From: Crocosphaera sp.
GTDB lineage: Bacteria > Cyanobacteriota > Cyanobacteriia > Cyanobacteriales > Microcystaceae
Assembly: GCA_030066295.1 (NCBI GenBank)
Contig: JASJBX010000051.1
Location: 1 to 62,006 of the forward strand
Length of the DNA: 62,006 nucleotides
Direction: 5' to 3'
In this document: positions 42,256-50,509 of the stretch, piece after piece
How the letters are laid out: every line of letters begins with the position of its first letter
Position numbering within the stretch: the first letter of the stretch is position 1
Made by a program: the position numbers and the translations under genes
Notes under the pieces: generated by a model
Told to the model about the DNA's origin: nothing
The model's input: the letters and a program-made list of their open reading frames with translations, nothing else
Database searches by the model: none

Positions 42256-44547
42256 ATGAGTGAACAAATGATCGAAGCCAATCAAACCCAACAACCCCTC
42301 AAACTGCTTAATCTCGGTGGTAGAACCTTTGCACCCTCCGAACAAGTTCCCATCCCCGAATGGCCCTGTACCATCACCCAACGACTGCAACCCACTTTAA
42401 CCCTCAAAGATGACGATTTATTCTTAATTACCGATAAATTAGGGAATATTAGTGGTTGTGTGGAAGATCAAGGCGATGTCAGTTTAGGACTCCTGTGCAA
42501 AGATACCCGTTTTCTCAGTCGTTTAGAACTACAAATCGAAGGCCAGTCCCCCATTTTACTCAGTAGTACCGCTAGACAGGGGTTTGCCCTCTCTGCCTTA
42601 TGTGCTAATCCTTACATAGAAGGAAAAATTGAGGCCGAAACCATTGGCGTTGAACGCAATCTTGTGTTACAAGGGGCTTTGTTTGAAGAATTAACCCTGA
42701 CCAACTACAACACCACACCGGTTGAATTTGAGATCAGTGTCAGTTTTGACGCTGACTTTGTGGATCTATTTGTAATTCGTGGGGCCGTTCGTCACGTCAC
42801 AGGAACCGTCATGCGTTTACTGGGAAAAAGCGGGATGGACTTTAATCACACTTCCCACGATGTTCATGGGGTTGTAGAAGAAACCGGCGCGTTAACCCTA
42901 GCCTATCACGGCTTAGATGGTGTTTTAATGGAATCTCGTATCCGTTTTGATCACCGCCAACCCGACTATTTCAAAGGGTATACCGCCATTTGGCGCATGG
43001 TATTAAACCCTCACGAAACCCAATCCGTCGGTTATTGTTTACAGCCGTTTATTGGTGGCAAAATCGCCTCTGCTGTTAGTCCTCCAGCCACCCTTCAACA
43101 AGCCTTAGCAGCCGAATTAAGCGAAGAACAAAAATGGCGCGATCGCGCCACAAAAATTCGCACCGACAACCAAGAATTAAACTTGGTCATCGAACGGGCC
43201 GAGGAGGATATTTATCTCTTGGGTCAAACCTTTGGAGAGGGCAAAGTTCTGTCCGCCGGGGTGCCTTGGTTTTCCACCTTGTTCGGTCGTGATTCGATCA
43301 TTGCCGCCGATCAAACCCTGATCTTTACCCCAGAAATCGCCCGGAACACCCTTTTAACTTTAGCTGCTTATCAAGGTACAGTAAAGAACGAATGGCGAGA
43401 AGAAGAACCTGGAAAAATTCTGCACGAAATTCGCTTCGGAGAAATGGCTAGATGCGGGGAGGTTCCCCATACTCCTTATTACGGGACGGTGGATGCTACC
43501 CCGTTGTGGATACTGTTATATGCTCAATACTATAGTTGGACCCACGACGACGCACTTCTCGACCAACTGTGGGACAACGCTTTAGCGGCCATGGACTGGA
43601 TCGATCGCAACTGTAAAGAAAACGGCTATCTTCCCTATCAACGCAAATCCCCCGGCGGTTTAAGAAACCAAGGTTGGAAAGATTCGGGGAACTGTATCGT
43701 CGACAGTCAAGGTCGTTTAGCTGAGGGTAATATTTATCTGTCAGAGGTGCAAGGATACGTCTATGGGGCGAAAATAGCCTTGAGTCAGTTAGCCAGACTA
43801 AGAAAAGAGCATGATCTCGCAAATCGTTGGGAAAAAGAAGCCCATCATCTCAAAATTCGCTTTAACGAACATTTTTGGTTACCGGAAGCAGAATATATCG
43901 CCTTGGGATTAAACGATGATGGTCAACCCATTGATAGTATCACCTCCAACCCGGGTCATTGTTTGGGGTTGGATATTTTGTTACCCGATAAAGCCCAAAG
44001 TGTGGCCGAACGGTTACTGGCCCCGGACTTGTTCAGTGGTTGGGGGATTCGTACCCTTAGCAGTCTGTCACCTGCGTATAATCCCATGGGGTATCATTTA
44101 GGTTCCGTTTGGCCCCACGATAACGGGATGATTGCGGCCGGACTGCGATCGCTGGGTCGTGTGGAACAGGCCCTGGAAGTGGCGCAAGGGATTATTGATA
44201 TGACCGTTCATCAACCCTATTTTCGTCCCCCTGAACTGTTTTGCGGTTATCCTCGTCTCCCCAATAGCAGTCCGGTGCGTTATCCGGTCGCTTGTACCCC
44301 TCAAGCTTGGGCCACCGGAACCATTTTCCAATTTTTGCAGATGATGGCCAATTTAATCCCCGATGCTGCCAATAATTGTTTACAAATTGTTCATCCCACG
44401 TTACCGTCTTCGGTGCAATTTTTATCCTTAGAAAACCTGAAAATTGGTCAAACTTTGTTAGATTTAGAGTTTGAAAGGTCGGGTAATGCAACCGCTTGTC
44501 GAGTGGTTCGGAAACGGGGTAATTTAAGAGTGATTATTGAAGCTTAA
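42256..44547 (+). CDS. Amylo-alpha-1,6-glucosidase / glycogen debranching family protein
   Basis: A 763-residue protein. Residues about 60-250 are a GDE N-terminal (bis) domain: DLFLITDKLGNISG and FLSRLELQIEGQSP. The (alpha/alpha)6 barrel has VPWFSTLFGRDSIIAADQTL, GYLPYQRKSPGGLRNQGWKD and YHLGSVWPHDNGMIAAGLRS. Related enzymes hydrolyse alpha-1,6 branches, but many members have other sugar substrates. Co-transcribed with the upstream glycosyltransferase. Confidence 0.88.
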   Translation: MSEQMIEANQTQQPLKLLNLGGRTFAPSEQVPIPEWPCTITQRLQPTLTLKDDDLFLITDKLGNISGCVEDQGDVSLGLLCKDTRFLSRLELQIEGQSPILLSSTARQGFALSALCANPYIEGKIEAETIGVERNLVLQGALFEELTLTNYNTTPVEFEISVSFDADFVDLFVIRGAVRHVTGTVMRLLGKSGMDFNHTSHDVHGVVEETGALTLAYHGLDGVLMESRIRFDHRQPDYFKGYTAIWRMVLNPHETQSVGYCLQPFIGGKIASAVSPPATLQQALAAELSEEQKWRDRATKIRTDNQELNLVIERAEEDIYLLGQTFGEGKVLSAGVPWFSTLFGRDSIIAADQTLIFTPEIARNTLLTLAAYQGTVKNEWREEEPGKILHEIRFGEMARCGEVPHTPYYGTVDATPLWILLYAQYYSWTHDDALLDQLWDNALAAMDWIDRNCKENGYLPYQRKSPGGLRNQGWKDSGNCIVDSQGRLAEGNIYLSEVQGYVYGAKIALSQLARLRKEHDLANRWEKEAHHLKIRFNEHFWLPEAEYIALGLNDDGQPIDSITSNPGHCLGLDILLPDKAQSVAERLLAPDLFSGWGIRTLSSLSPAYNPMGYHLGSVWPHDNGMIAAGLRSLGRVEQALEVAQGIIDMTVHQPYFRPPELFCGYPRLPNSSPVRYPVACTPQAWATGTIFQFLQMMANLIPDAANNCLQIVHPTLPSSVQFLSLENLKIGQTLLDLEFERSGNATACRVVRKRGNLRVIIEA

Positions 44548-45293
44548 AAGTTAAATTTATTTTCACAAGCATTAAGTTTCCAATAAATTCGATTATGTTT
44601 ATCAACTTCAATCACCCCTTGTTGTCGCAGTTGTCCCATTAAACGGGTAACATTAACCCTTGTAGTTCCAATGGCACTGGCAATTTGAGCATGGGTTAAA
44701 ATATAGGGTAAAGCATGACCGTTTTCTGTTCTTTCTCCTTCTTCGGTTGCTAACAACATCAAAAACCCCATTAAGCGATCAATGGTTCGTTTTTGAGCTA
44801 AAATATTCGTCCATACCAGTTGAATTTGATGTTGTCGCCTAAACAACTCTAAAACTTTAATATAAATACTCAGAGAGTCAACTAATTCATGCCAATATAA
44901 CCAAATCACAGAGGTTTGATTAACATGAGCTTCAACTCTAATAATACTATAAGAATTTTCCACAATTTCAAAGGGTTTATTGGTTCCTAAAATACCTAAA
45001 AAAATCTCTTCTATCGTTTCATCTTCTGTCAGTTGATTTTCTTCATTCAAAGAAGCTAAACCCATCAAACGCACCGCCCCTTTATTAACAATGTATAATA
45101 AACCTGGCCGAGTGGGAATGATTTGATTTTTCTGGAACGTTCGTTGACGACAATGAGAACGTCCCCAATTATAAAGTTCTTGCCAATTATTAAAAGGAGG
45201 TTTTTTTGAGGCGGTTAATGATGAATCAGAAGATTTTTTTTGCTCTAATTTACTATTAAGATAGTGACTCTCTCTTCTTTGCATAAAAGCCAA
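44544..45293 (-). CDS. Crp/Fnr family transcriptional regulator
   Basis: A 249-residue protein with a cNMP-binding-like fold at residues about 50-165, lacking the cAMP-contact residues that I would expect, and a C-terminal winged helix: LTHAQIASAIGTTRVNVTRL then MGQLRQQGVIEV. The N-terminal 35 residues are polar. It overlaps the 3' end of the convergent debranching gene by four bases and is divergent from the DALR gene across only 53 bases. It lies near the pilA array, but whether it regulates pili is inference. Confidence 0.87.
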   Translation of the reverse strand: MAFMQRRESHYLNSKLEQKKSSDSSLTASKKPPFNNWQELYNWGRSHCRQRTFQKNQIIPTRPGLLYIVNKGAVRLMGLASLNEENQLTEDETIEEIFLGILGTNKPFEIVENSYSIIRVEAHVNQTSVIWLYWHELVDSLSIYIKVLELFRRQHQIQLVWTNILAQKRTIDRLMGFLMLLATEEGERTENGHALPYILTHAQIASAIGTTRVNVTRLMGQLRQQGVIEVDKHNRIYWKLNACENKFNF

Positions 45294-45346
45294 ACACTTA
45301 AGCCATCATTGTTAATATGGTCTTATTCTAACGAATCAAACTAAAG

Positions 45347-46240
45347 ATGACAAAAACGAGAATAATTAAGAAGTTTTATCCTTTAACTATTACATTTATC
45401 CAGATTTCTATTCAGCAACAGTTACAGCAGTTTATCTTCACTCAACTGTTACACTCAGATATATTAGATACTACTCATTCCCTTAACAAGAATAACCCTA
45501 TTTCTCTTTATAGATTACCGCAAATTGATTCTATCACTTATCGTTGCGCGATCGCCTTTCAACTATCCCCCCATTCTTCCCTATCTCCCCTCACTCTAGC
45601 AGATACTATTTTTAACACCCTACAACAACCTTTAGAGAAGGCAGGAGGTTTATTAAAAAAACAGGAAAACATATCTTTAAGCTTTACGATAACACTCCTC
45701 GCTCCGGGGTGGTTAGACTTTACCCTCTGCGATCGCAGTTTATCCATTTGGTTACAATCTTGGCCAAGATTTTCCTATCCTGGTAAAAAGTTCACGCCCA
45801 AGTCAAGAAATCTTGACAATTTATGGTGTCTGGAATATACTCATGCCCGTTGTTGTAGTTTACTCCGCTTAGGAGAACAAGAAGGACTAATACAGCTTAA
45901 AAATAAGCAATTCAAGCCTTATATTTGGTCATTGTCGACCTTGCCAGAAATTACTTGGTTTAACTTAGAATTAAATCAATTTGAGCCATCGCTGATTTCT
46001 CAAATCATCACCACCGTTGATCGTTTAGTCAATGAGTCAAACCCCAATGAGATAAAATTAGCACTAGCGTTAAGTGAGACTTTTCTAACATTTGAGCGTC
46101 ACTGTCGCATTTTTGGGGACATAAGTGGTCAAAAACACCAATTATCTCAAGCAAGACTCGTTTTAGTCGCTATTACACAAATTTTACTCCAAGGGTTATG
46201 GTTATCACAGATAGAACAGCCGCCTCATAACAGATTGTAA
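45347..46240 (+). CDS. DALR anticodon-binding-domain protein
   Basis: A 297-residue protein. The C-terminal 100 residues resemble the DALR anticodon-binding domain of arginyl-tRNA synthetase (LALALSETFLTFERHCRIFG, LSQARLVLVAITQILLQGLW). No synthetase catalytic domain is present; the N-terminal half is unassigned. Such stand-alone proteins occur in cyanobacteria and their role is unknown. Divergent from the Crp-type gene. Confidence 0.75.
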   Translation: MTKTRIIKKFYPLTITFIQISIQQQLQQFIFTQLLHSDILDTTHSLNKNNPISLYRLPQIDSITYRCAIAFQLSPHSSLSPLTLADTIFNTLQQPLEKAGGLLKKQENISLSFTITLLAPGWLDFTLCDRSLSIWLQSWPRFSYPGKKFTPKSRNLDNLWCLEYTHARCCSLLRLGEQEGLIQLKNKQFKPYIWSLSTLPEITWFNLELNQFEPSLISQIITTVDRLVNESNPNEIKLALALSETFLTFERHCRIFGDISGQKHQLSQARLVLVAITQILLQGLWLSQIEQPPHNRL

Positions 46241-46560
46241 AAGAATGTAATAAACCCAAAATAAATCTTAAGGAACATGACAAAACATAAACCTTGCTAT
46301 ATATTTATATGTAGTGTGAGGAGCGAACCAGACAAGAGAACCGAGACGAAACACGGAAAGTCGTCGGTTCTCTTTCTGATCTGGGTGGATGGTCAAATTC
46401 TCTACAACTTCAACCCCTTTCTCCTATCCGTGTTTCAGCCTTGCTCAAAAAAAAATAAAAAAAAATTTTTGCAAAAGTGATATGTTTTTTGATCCAGGTG
46501 GGTATGTTCTTTCTAGAAGCGAAAAAACACTAACCTCTACCAAAAAGGAACATTAAACCA
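46241..46560 (+). promoter_or_regulatory. Structured leader region of the pilA array
   Basis: In this 320-base region GAGAACCGA (46336-46344) pairs with TCGGTTCTC (46364-46372), extended by CCAGA (46328-46332)/TCTGG (near 46380). The hairpin is followed by TTTCT, so it could terminate the upstream gene or form part of a long 5' leader. A-rich tracts (46445-46470) and a GGAACA-type site precede the first pilA ATG. A 67-codon frame (46277-46480) crosses the hairpin and was not accepted. Confidence 0.5.
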
Positions 46561-47220
46561 ATGAATAACACATTCAAAGCTAACCTCATCAAAACTCTCG
46601 CTAACAAAAAAGGTAACAAAGGTTTCACCTTAATCGAATTATTAGTTGTTGTCATTATTATCGGTGTATTAGCAGCTATCGCTCTTCCCAACCTCCTCGG
46701 TCAAGTAGGTAAAGCTCGTGAATCTGAAGCTAAGAGTACCTTAGGTGCCATGACTCGCGCTCAACAAACCGCTTTCGCAGAAAGAGGACGTTTTGCTGCT
46801 AATTTAGATGAATTAGAAGTCCCCGTGGGTAACGAGAAATTCTACGGTATCTTTGTTGATGCTGACGCAGTCGGAGCCGGTGCTGGACGCATGGGAGCCA
46901 CTGGGGTTACCAGAAACGATGCGGATGGAACCGTCGCTGACATTGGTGGTGTTGCTAATGGTCGAAATGGAACCCGCGACTACGCTTCCGGTATCAACTA
47001 CGACCCCGTTGCTCGTACCTTCTCCACCGTTGTCTGTCGTGCCAACAACTCCCAAGCGATGAAAGACGGTCAATACGTTCTTCATACTGGGGCAGGACCA
47101 GATGGACAACAGAATAACAAAACCGTAATTGGAACGGTTGCTGGTCTAACCAGTGCGGGTGTGACCAATGCTGCTACTTTAGCTGAATGTGATGACGCCG
47201 TCACCGAAGAAGTTAAGTAG
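46561..47220 (+). CDS. pilA: Type IV pilin PilA, copy 1
   Basis: A 219-residue prepilin with a 21-residue basic leader ending NKKGNKG before FTLIELLVVVIIIGVLAAIA, the prepilin-peptidase site and membrane helix. The conserved glutamate at mature position 5 is present. Cysteines near the C-terminus (VVCRANNS, LAECDD) probably form the D-region disulfide. Type IV pili drive twitching, phototaxis and DNA uptake. First of three tandem paralogues; it has a terminator downstream. Confidence 0.95.
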   Translation: MNNTFKANLIKTLANKKGNKGFTLIELLVVVIIIGVLAAIALPNLLGQVGKARESEAKSTLGAMTRAQQTAFAERGRFAANLDELEVPVGNEKFYGIFVDADAVGAGAGRMGATGVTRNDADGTVADIGGVANGRNGTRDYASGINYDPVARTFSTVVCRANNSQAMKDGQYVLHTGAGPDGQQNNKTVIGTVAGLTSAGVTNAATLAECDDAVTEEVK

Positions 47221-47264
47221 GCTCTAGGGTTTACTAATACCTACGTAACCTAAAATAATAATCT

Positions 47265-47297
47265 CAGGTGGTTCGTTACGGTTGCCACCTGTTTTTA
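47265..47297 (+). terminator. Terminator after pilA copy 1
   Basis: CAGGTGG (47265-47271) pairs with CCACCTG (47285-47291), followed by TTTTTA. It lies 45 bases after the stop. Confidence 0.8.
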
Positions 47298-47350
47298 TTC
47301 TTAGTGATTGATAACCGTGAACTCGCTGCTCCCGAACTCGTTTTAAAGCT

Positions 47351-48019
47351 ATGAATACCACTTTTAAAGCCCACCTGCTCAAAACCCTTGCTAACAAAAA
47401 AGGGGATAAAGGTTTCACCCTCATCGAATTATTAGTTGTTGTTATTATTATTGGGGTATTAGCGGCCATTGCCCTTCCCAACCTCTTAGGACAAGTGGGT
47501 AAAGCTCGTGAATCTGAGGCTAAAAGCACCCTGGGTGCCATGACTCGCGCCCAACAAAGTGCGTTTGCCGAAAGAGGACGCTTTGCTCGCAACATAGATG
47601 AATTAGAAATTCCCGTGGGTAACGAGAAATTCTACGGTATTTTTATCGATATAGCAGCAATTGCTCCTGCCAATGTTCCCCAAAGGGGTTGGATGGGGGC
47701 CACTGGTATTGATCGAGACAATACGGGTGCGGTAATCGATATCGGAAAAGGTCCTAATGGGAAAAACGGGACCCGTGACTATGCGGCTGGTGTGACCTAC
47801 GATCCTCTCAACCGCCTCTTTTCTACCGTTGTCTGTCGTGCTGATAACTCCCAAGCGATGAAAGACGCTCAATACGTCCTTCATGGAAACGCACAGCAAA
47901 ATCCTAACAACAATAAAACCGTTGTGGGTAGCGTGACCGGTCTTGCCAATAACACCGGTCAGATCACTGTTCCTAACGCCGTTTCCGAATGCGGAGATAG
48001 CACCGAAGAAATCAAGTAA
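47351..48019 (+). CDS. pilA: Type IV pilin PilA, copy 2
   Basis: A 222-residue paralogue with nearly the same first 90 residues as copy 1 (KGFTLIELLVVVIIIGVLAA, GKARESEAKSTLGAMTRAQQ), then a diverged surface region near residues 95-140 (IAAIAPANVPQRGWMGATG) and the paired cysteines VVCRADNS and VSECGD. Near identity at the 5' end and divergence in the exposed part suggest duplication with diversifying surface. Confidence 0.94.
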   Translation: MNTTFKAHLLKTLANKKGDKGFTLIELLVVVIIIGVLAAIALPNLLGQVGKARESEAKSTLGAMTRAQQSAFAERGRFARNIDELEIPVGNEKFYGIFIDIAAIAPANVPQRGWMGATGIDRDNTGAVIDIGKGPNGKNGTRDYAAGVTYDPLNRLFSTVVCRADNSQAMKDAQYVLHGNAQQNPNNNKTVVGSVTGLANNTGQITVPNAVSECGDSTEEIK

Positions 48020-48025
48020 CTTGAC

Positions 48026-48073
48026 GAATCCACAGCCTATAATAAGTTCGTGGATTCTCCAAACATTTTTTTG
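48026..48073 (+). terminator. Possible terminator after pilA copy 2
   Basis: GAATCCAC (48026-48033) pairs with GTGGATTC (48050-48057). A T run follows after ten bases, so it is a weaker terminator and may let transcription reach copy 3. Confidence 0.5.
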
Positions 48074-48100
48074 GTCGAGAGCAGAAAAAAACGTTGAAAA

Positions 48101-48655
48101 ATGTTGTTAACTCAAAAAAAACAAAATCAAGGATTCACTTTAATTGAATTATTGGTTGTGGTGATTATTTTAGGGATTTTAAGTGCGATCGCTTTGCCAC
48201 AAATGTTGGGGATGATTGGACGCAGTAGAGAATCAGAGGCCAGAAGTTTAATGGGGGCGATGAATCGCGCCCAACAAGGCTATTTTAATGAAAAAGCCAC
48301 CTTTGCTCGGAGTGCGGAGCAACTAGAGGTTCCGGTAGGTAACGAAAAGCATTATATCGTCTTTGTGAATCTCACTAATAGTTTCACCGTGGGAGGGTTG
48401 CAAGGAGCAAAAGGTAAAGATAACGACAAATATGGAACCCGCGATTATGCAGCCGCAGTGAGTTATGATCCGTTCGATAGAACCTATAAAACCGTTGTCT
48501 GTCGTTCCATTGCGCAAGGGAATAAGTATCAAATCATCGGTTTACGGTCTATCGATGCCACCATTGGTACAGGAAGGGTGGCGGGTGTCACAGGGGGAAA
48601 TAATGCTCAATGCGTTCAGAGTTCCGAGGTAGAAACAGTAGAAGAAATCAACTGA
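48101..48655 (+). CDS. pilA: Type IV pilin PilA, copy 3 (shorter)
   Basis: A 184-residue pilin with a short leader ending KKQNQG and the site QGFTLIELLVVVIILGILSA. It shares LEVPVGNEKHYIVFVN and GTRDYAAAVSYDPFDRT with the others but has a shorter leader and D-region, ending with NAQCVQSSEVETVEEIN. The cysteine pair (VVCRS, AQCVQ) is kept. It may be a minor pilin or an alternative major subunit. Confidence 0.92.
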   Translation: MLLTQKKQNQGFTLIELLVVVIILGILSAIALPQMLGMIGRSRESEARSLMGAMNRAQQGYFNEKATFARSAEQLEVPVGNEKHYIVFVNLTNSFTVGGLQGAKGKDNDKYGTRDYAAAVSYDPFDRTYKTVVCRSIAQGNKYQIIGLRSIDATIGTGRVAGVTGGNNAQCVQSSEVETVEEIN

Positions 48656-48727
48656 TAAATATGATTGAGAAGGGGCATAACTGACCTAAAATGAGGACAG
48701 TGCAATCATAGAGGGACTCGCTTAGAC

Positions 48728-49585
48728 ATGACACAAACCCAAAATTTAGAAGAAATCGAAGCCATTACCCGTTCTGTGGGTTGGGGGGCCGCCAAAATCC
48801 TCAGTTCTTATTATCAGGGAGAGGGGGACTTAAACGTTAATGAAGATAAAAAAGATGGCCCGGTTACGGCTGCAGATATTGCTGCCAACCATTACATTTT
48901 AGAGAAATTACAAGCGGTTTTTCCTGAAGACAAATTTGGTTATTTGAGTGAAGAAACCCATAAGGGAATGGAACCCATTGCTAATGACTGGGTTTGGATT
49001 ATTGATCCCCTTGATGGGACTAGAGATTTTATCGATAAAACCGGAGAATATGCTTTACATATTGCCTTAGCTTATCAAGGCCGTCCCATGGTGGCCGTGG
49101 TTGCCATTCCTGAAGCTCAAAAAATCTATTATGCGAGTAAAGGAAATGGGACTTTTGTAGAAACGGCCGATGGAAAAATTACGCCCATTAAAGTGTCTCA
49201 AAGAAATAAATTAGAAGACTTATATTTAGTGGTGAGTCGCACCCATAGAGACGATCGCTTTCAGGCTTTAATCGAGGCGTTACCTTTAAAAGATCGCATT
49301 TATATGGGTAGTGTTGGGGGAAAAATTTCAACTTTATTAGAAAAAACATCTGATATTTATATCTCTTTATCCGGTAAATCTGCGGCCAAAGATTGGGACT
49401 TTGCTGCACCAGAATTAATCTTAACCGAAGCAGGGGGAAAATTTACCCATGAAAACGGAGATCCCTTAATTTATAACCGAGGCGATGTGCGTCAATGGGG
49501 TTGTTTAATTGCTAGTAATGGTCATTGTCATGAAGCATTATGTGCAGAAGCAACCGAAATTTTAGCTAAAATTGATAGTCAATAA
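48728..49585 (+). CDS. cysQ: 3'(2'),5'-bisphosphate nucleotidase / inositol phosphatase family
   Basis: A 285-residue member of the FIG superfamily. Metal motifs are WVWIIDPLDGTRDFIDKTGE (the DPLDGT signature), GYLSEETHKG and DWDFAAPELILTEAGGKFTH. CysQ hydrolyses PAP or PAPS from sulfate metabolism; inositol monophosphatase activity cannot be excluded. Single gene. Confidence 0.88.
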   Translation: MTQTQNLEEIEAITRSVGWGAAKILSSYYQGEGDLNVNEDKKDGPVTAADIAANHYILEKLQAVFPEDKFGYLSEETHKGMEPIANDWVWIIDPLDGTRDFIDKTGEYALHIALAYQGRPMVAVVAIPEAQKIYYASKGNGTFVETADGKITPIKVSQRNKLEDLYLVVSRTHRDDRFQALIEALPLKDRIYMGSVGGKISTLLEKTSDIYISLSGKSAAKDWDFAAPELILTEAGGKFTHENGDPLIYNRGDVRQWGCLIASNGHCHEALCAEATEILAKIDSQ

Positions 49586-49735
49586 TTAACCATTTGACAG
49601 GTTGTAGGGTGGGAAATGTCTAAATGATACCACATCCGATTTAGATACCCCCCTTTTAATATTGATAACTTAAATCTTAAAAACCCTCCTGCCTCTTCTA
49701 AAAGATAAGATAGACTTTCTTATTGCCCACCTTTG

Positions 49736-50509
49736 TCACTGATTAGGTCTAAATAGATGACTATGTTGGGGATGATACAATTGAGAACGATAATTTTGAT
49801 TGGTATTTAAAGCAGGGCTAATTAAATATAAAGTTGTTCTAATTAAGTTTTCTTCTTCTGTCACTTCTGCCATTTTTTCTAAAGGAACAATCCGTATTTT
49901 TTCATCGGGCCAACCAATACGAAAACAAATAGCAACTGAGGTATCAGCAGGATAGTATTGTAATAATTTTTCCTGAGATTTTCTAACATGACGGGCAGCT
50001 AAATATAAACACAAACTGGCTTGATGGGCTGCTAAACTTTCCAATTTTTCAGCATCAGGAACTTGGGAAGCACTACCACTAACACGGGTTAAAATAATAG
50101 TCTGAACTAAATCAGGAATGGTCAATTCTGTGCCTATTTTCGCTGCTGCTGCTTGGAAAGCACTAATTCCAGGGATTAATTGAAACTCAATATTTTCTTG
50201 TAAAAGAAGAGAAATTTGTTCATGAATGGCACTATAAAGGGTTAAATCCCCCGAATGAAGACGCACCACAGATTGATGATTTTTAACCCGATCAATCATA
50301 ATTTTCATGATAGCTTCTAGGGTTTTGTTTCCAGTTGGAATTAACTCACAATCATCACGAACATCTTGTAAAATTTGTTGAGGAACTAGAGAATCAGCAT
50401 ACAAAATAACATCAGCTTGGGTGATAATTTTATAGGCTTTTAACGTTAATAAATCAGGATCGCCGGGTCCAGCACCAATAAAGTAGACACAAGGGTTTAA
50501 ATTACTCAT
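49736..50509 (-). CDS. cobM: Precorrin-4 C11-methyltransferase
   Basis: About 257 residues of the tetrapyrrole SAM methylase family with FIGAGPGDPDLLTLKAYKII, LYADSLVPQQIL, VVRLHSGDLTLYSAIHEQ, IPGISAFQAAAA and the C-terminal LIRTTLYLISPA. The start MSNLNPCVYF at 50509 is preferred over the earlier codon at 50578, which would add 23 residues overlapping the upstream gene. Methylates C11 of precorrin-4 in cobalamin synthesis. Overlaps the stop of the hydrolase gene by eight bases. Confidence 0.93.
   Translation of the reverse strand: MSNLNPCVYFIGAGPGDPDLLTLKAYKIITQADVILYADSLVPQQILQDVRDDCELIPTGNKTLEAIMKIMIDRVKNHQSVVRLHSGDLTLYSAIHEQISLLLQENIEFQLIPGISAFQAAAAKIGTELTIPDLVQTIILTRVSGSASQVPDAEKLESLAAHQASLCLYLAARHVRKSQEKLLQYYPADTSVAICFRIGWPDEKIRIVPLEKMAEVTEEENLIRTTLYLISPALNTNQNYRSQLYHPQHSHLFRPNQ

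Noticed and set aside
43496-44491. Several long minus-strand frames inside the debranching gene
   Set aside because: They are antisense to a well-supported gene with conserved motifs and lack ribosome binding sites.
46277-46480. 67-codon frame before pilA
   Set aside because: It crosses the strong leader hairpin and ends in a lysine run from an A-rich tract; it looks like chance.
46853-47109. Frames in other phases across pilA
   Set aside because: They are by-products of the codon bias of a strongly expressed pilin gene.
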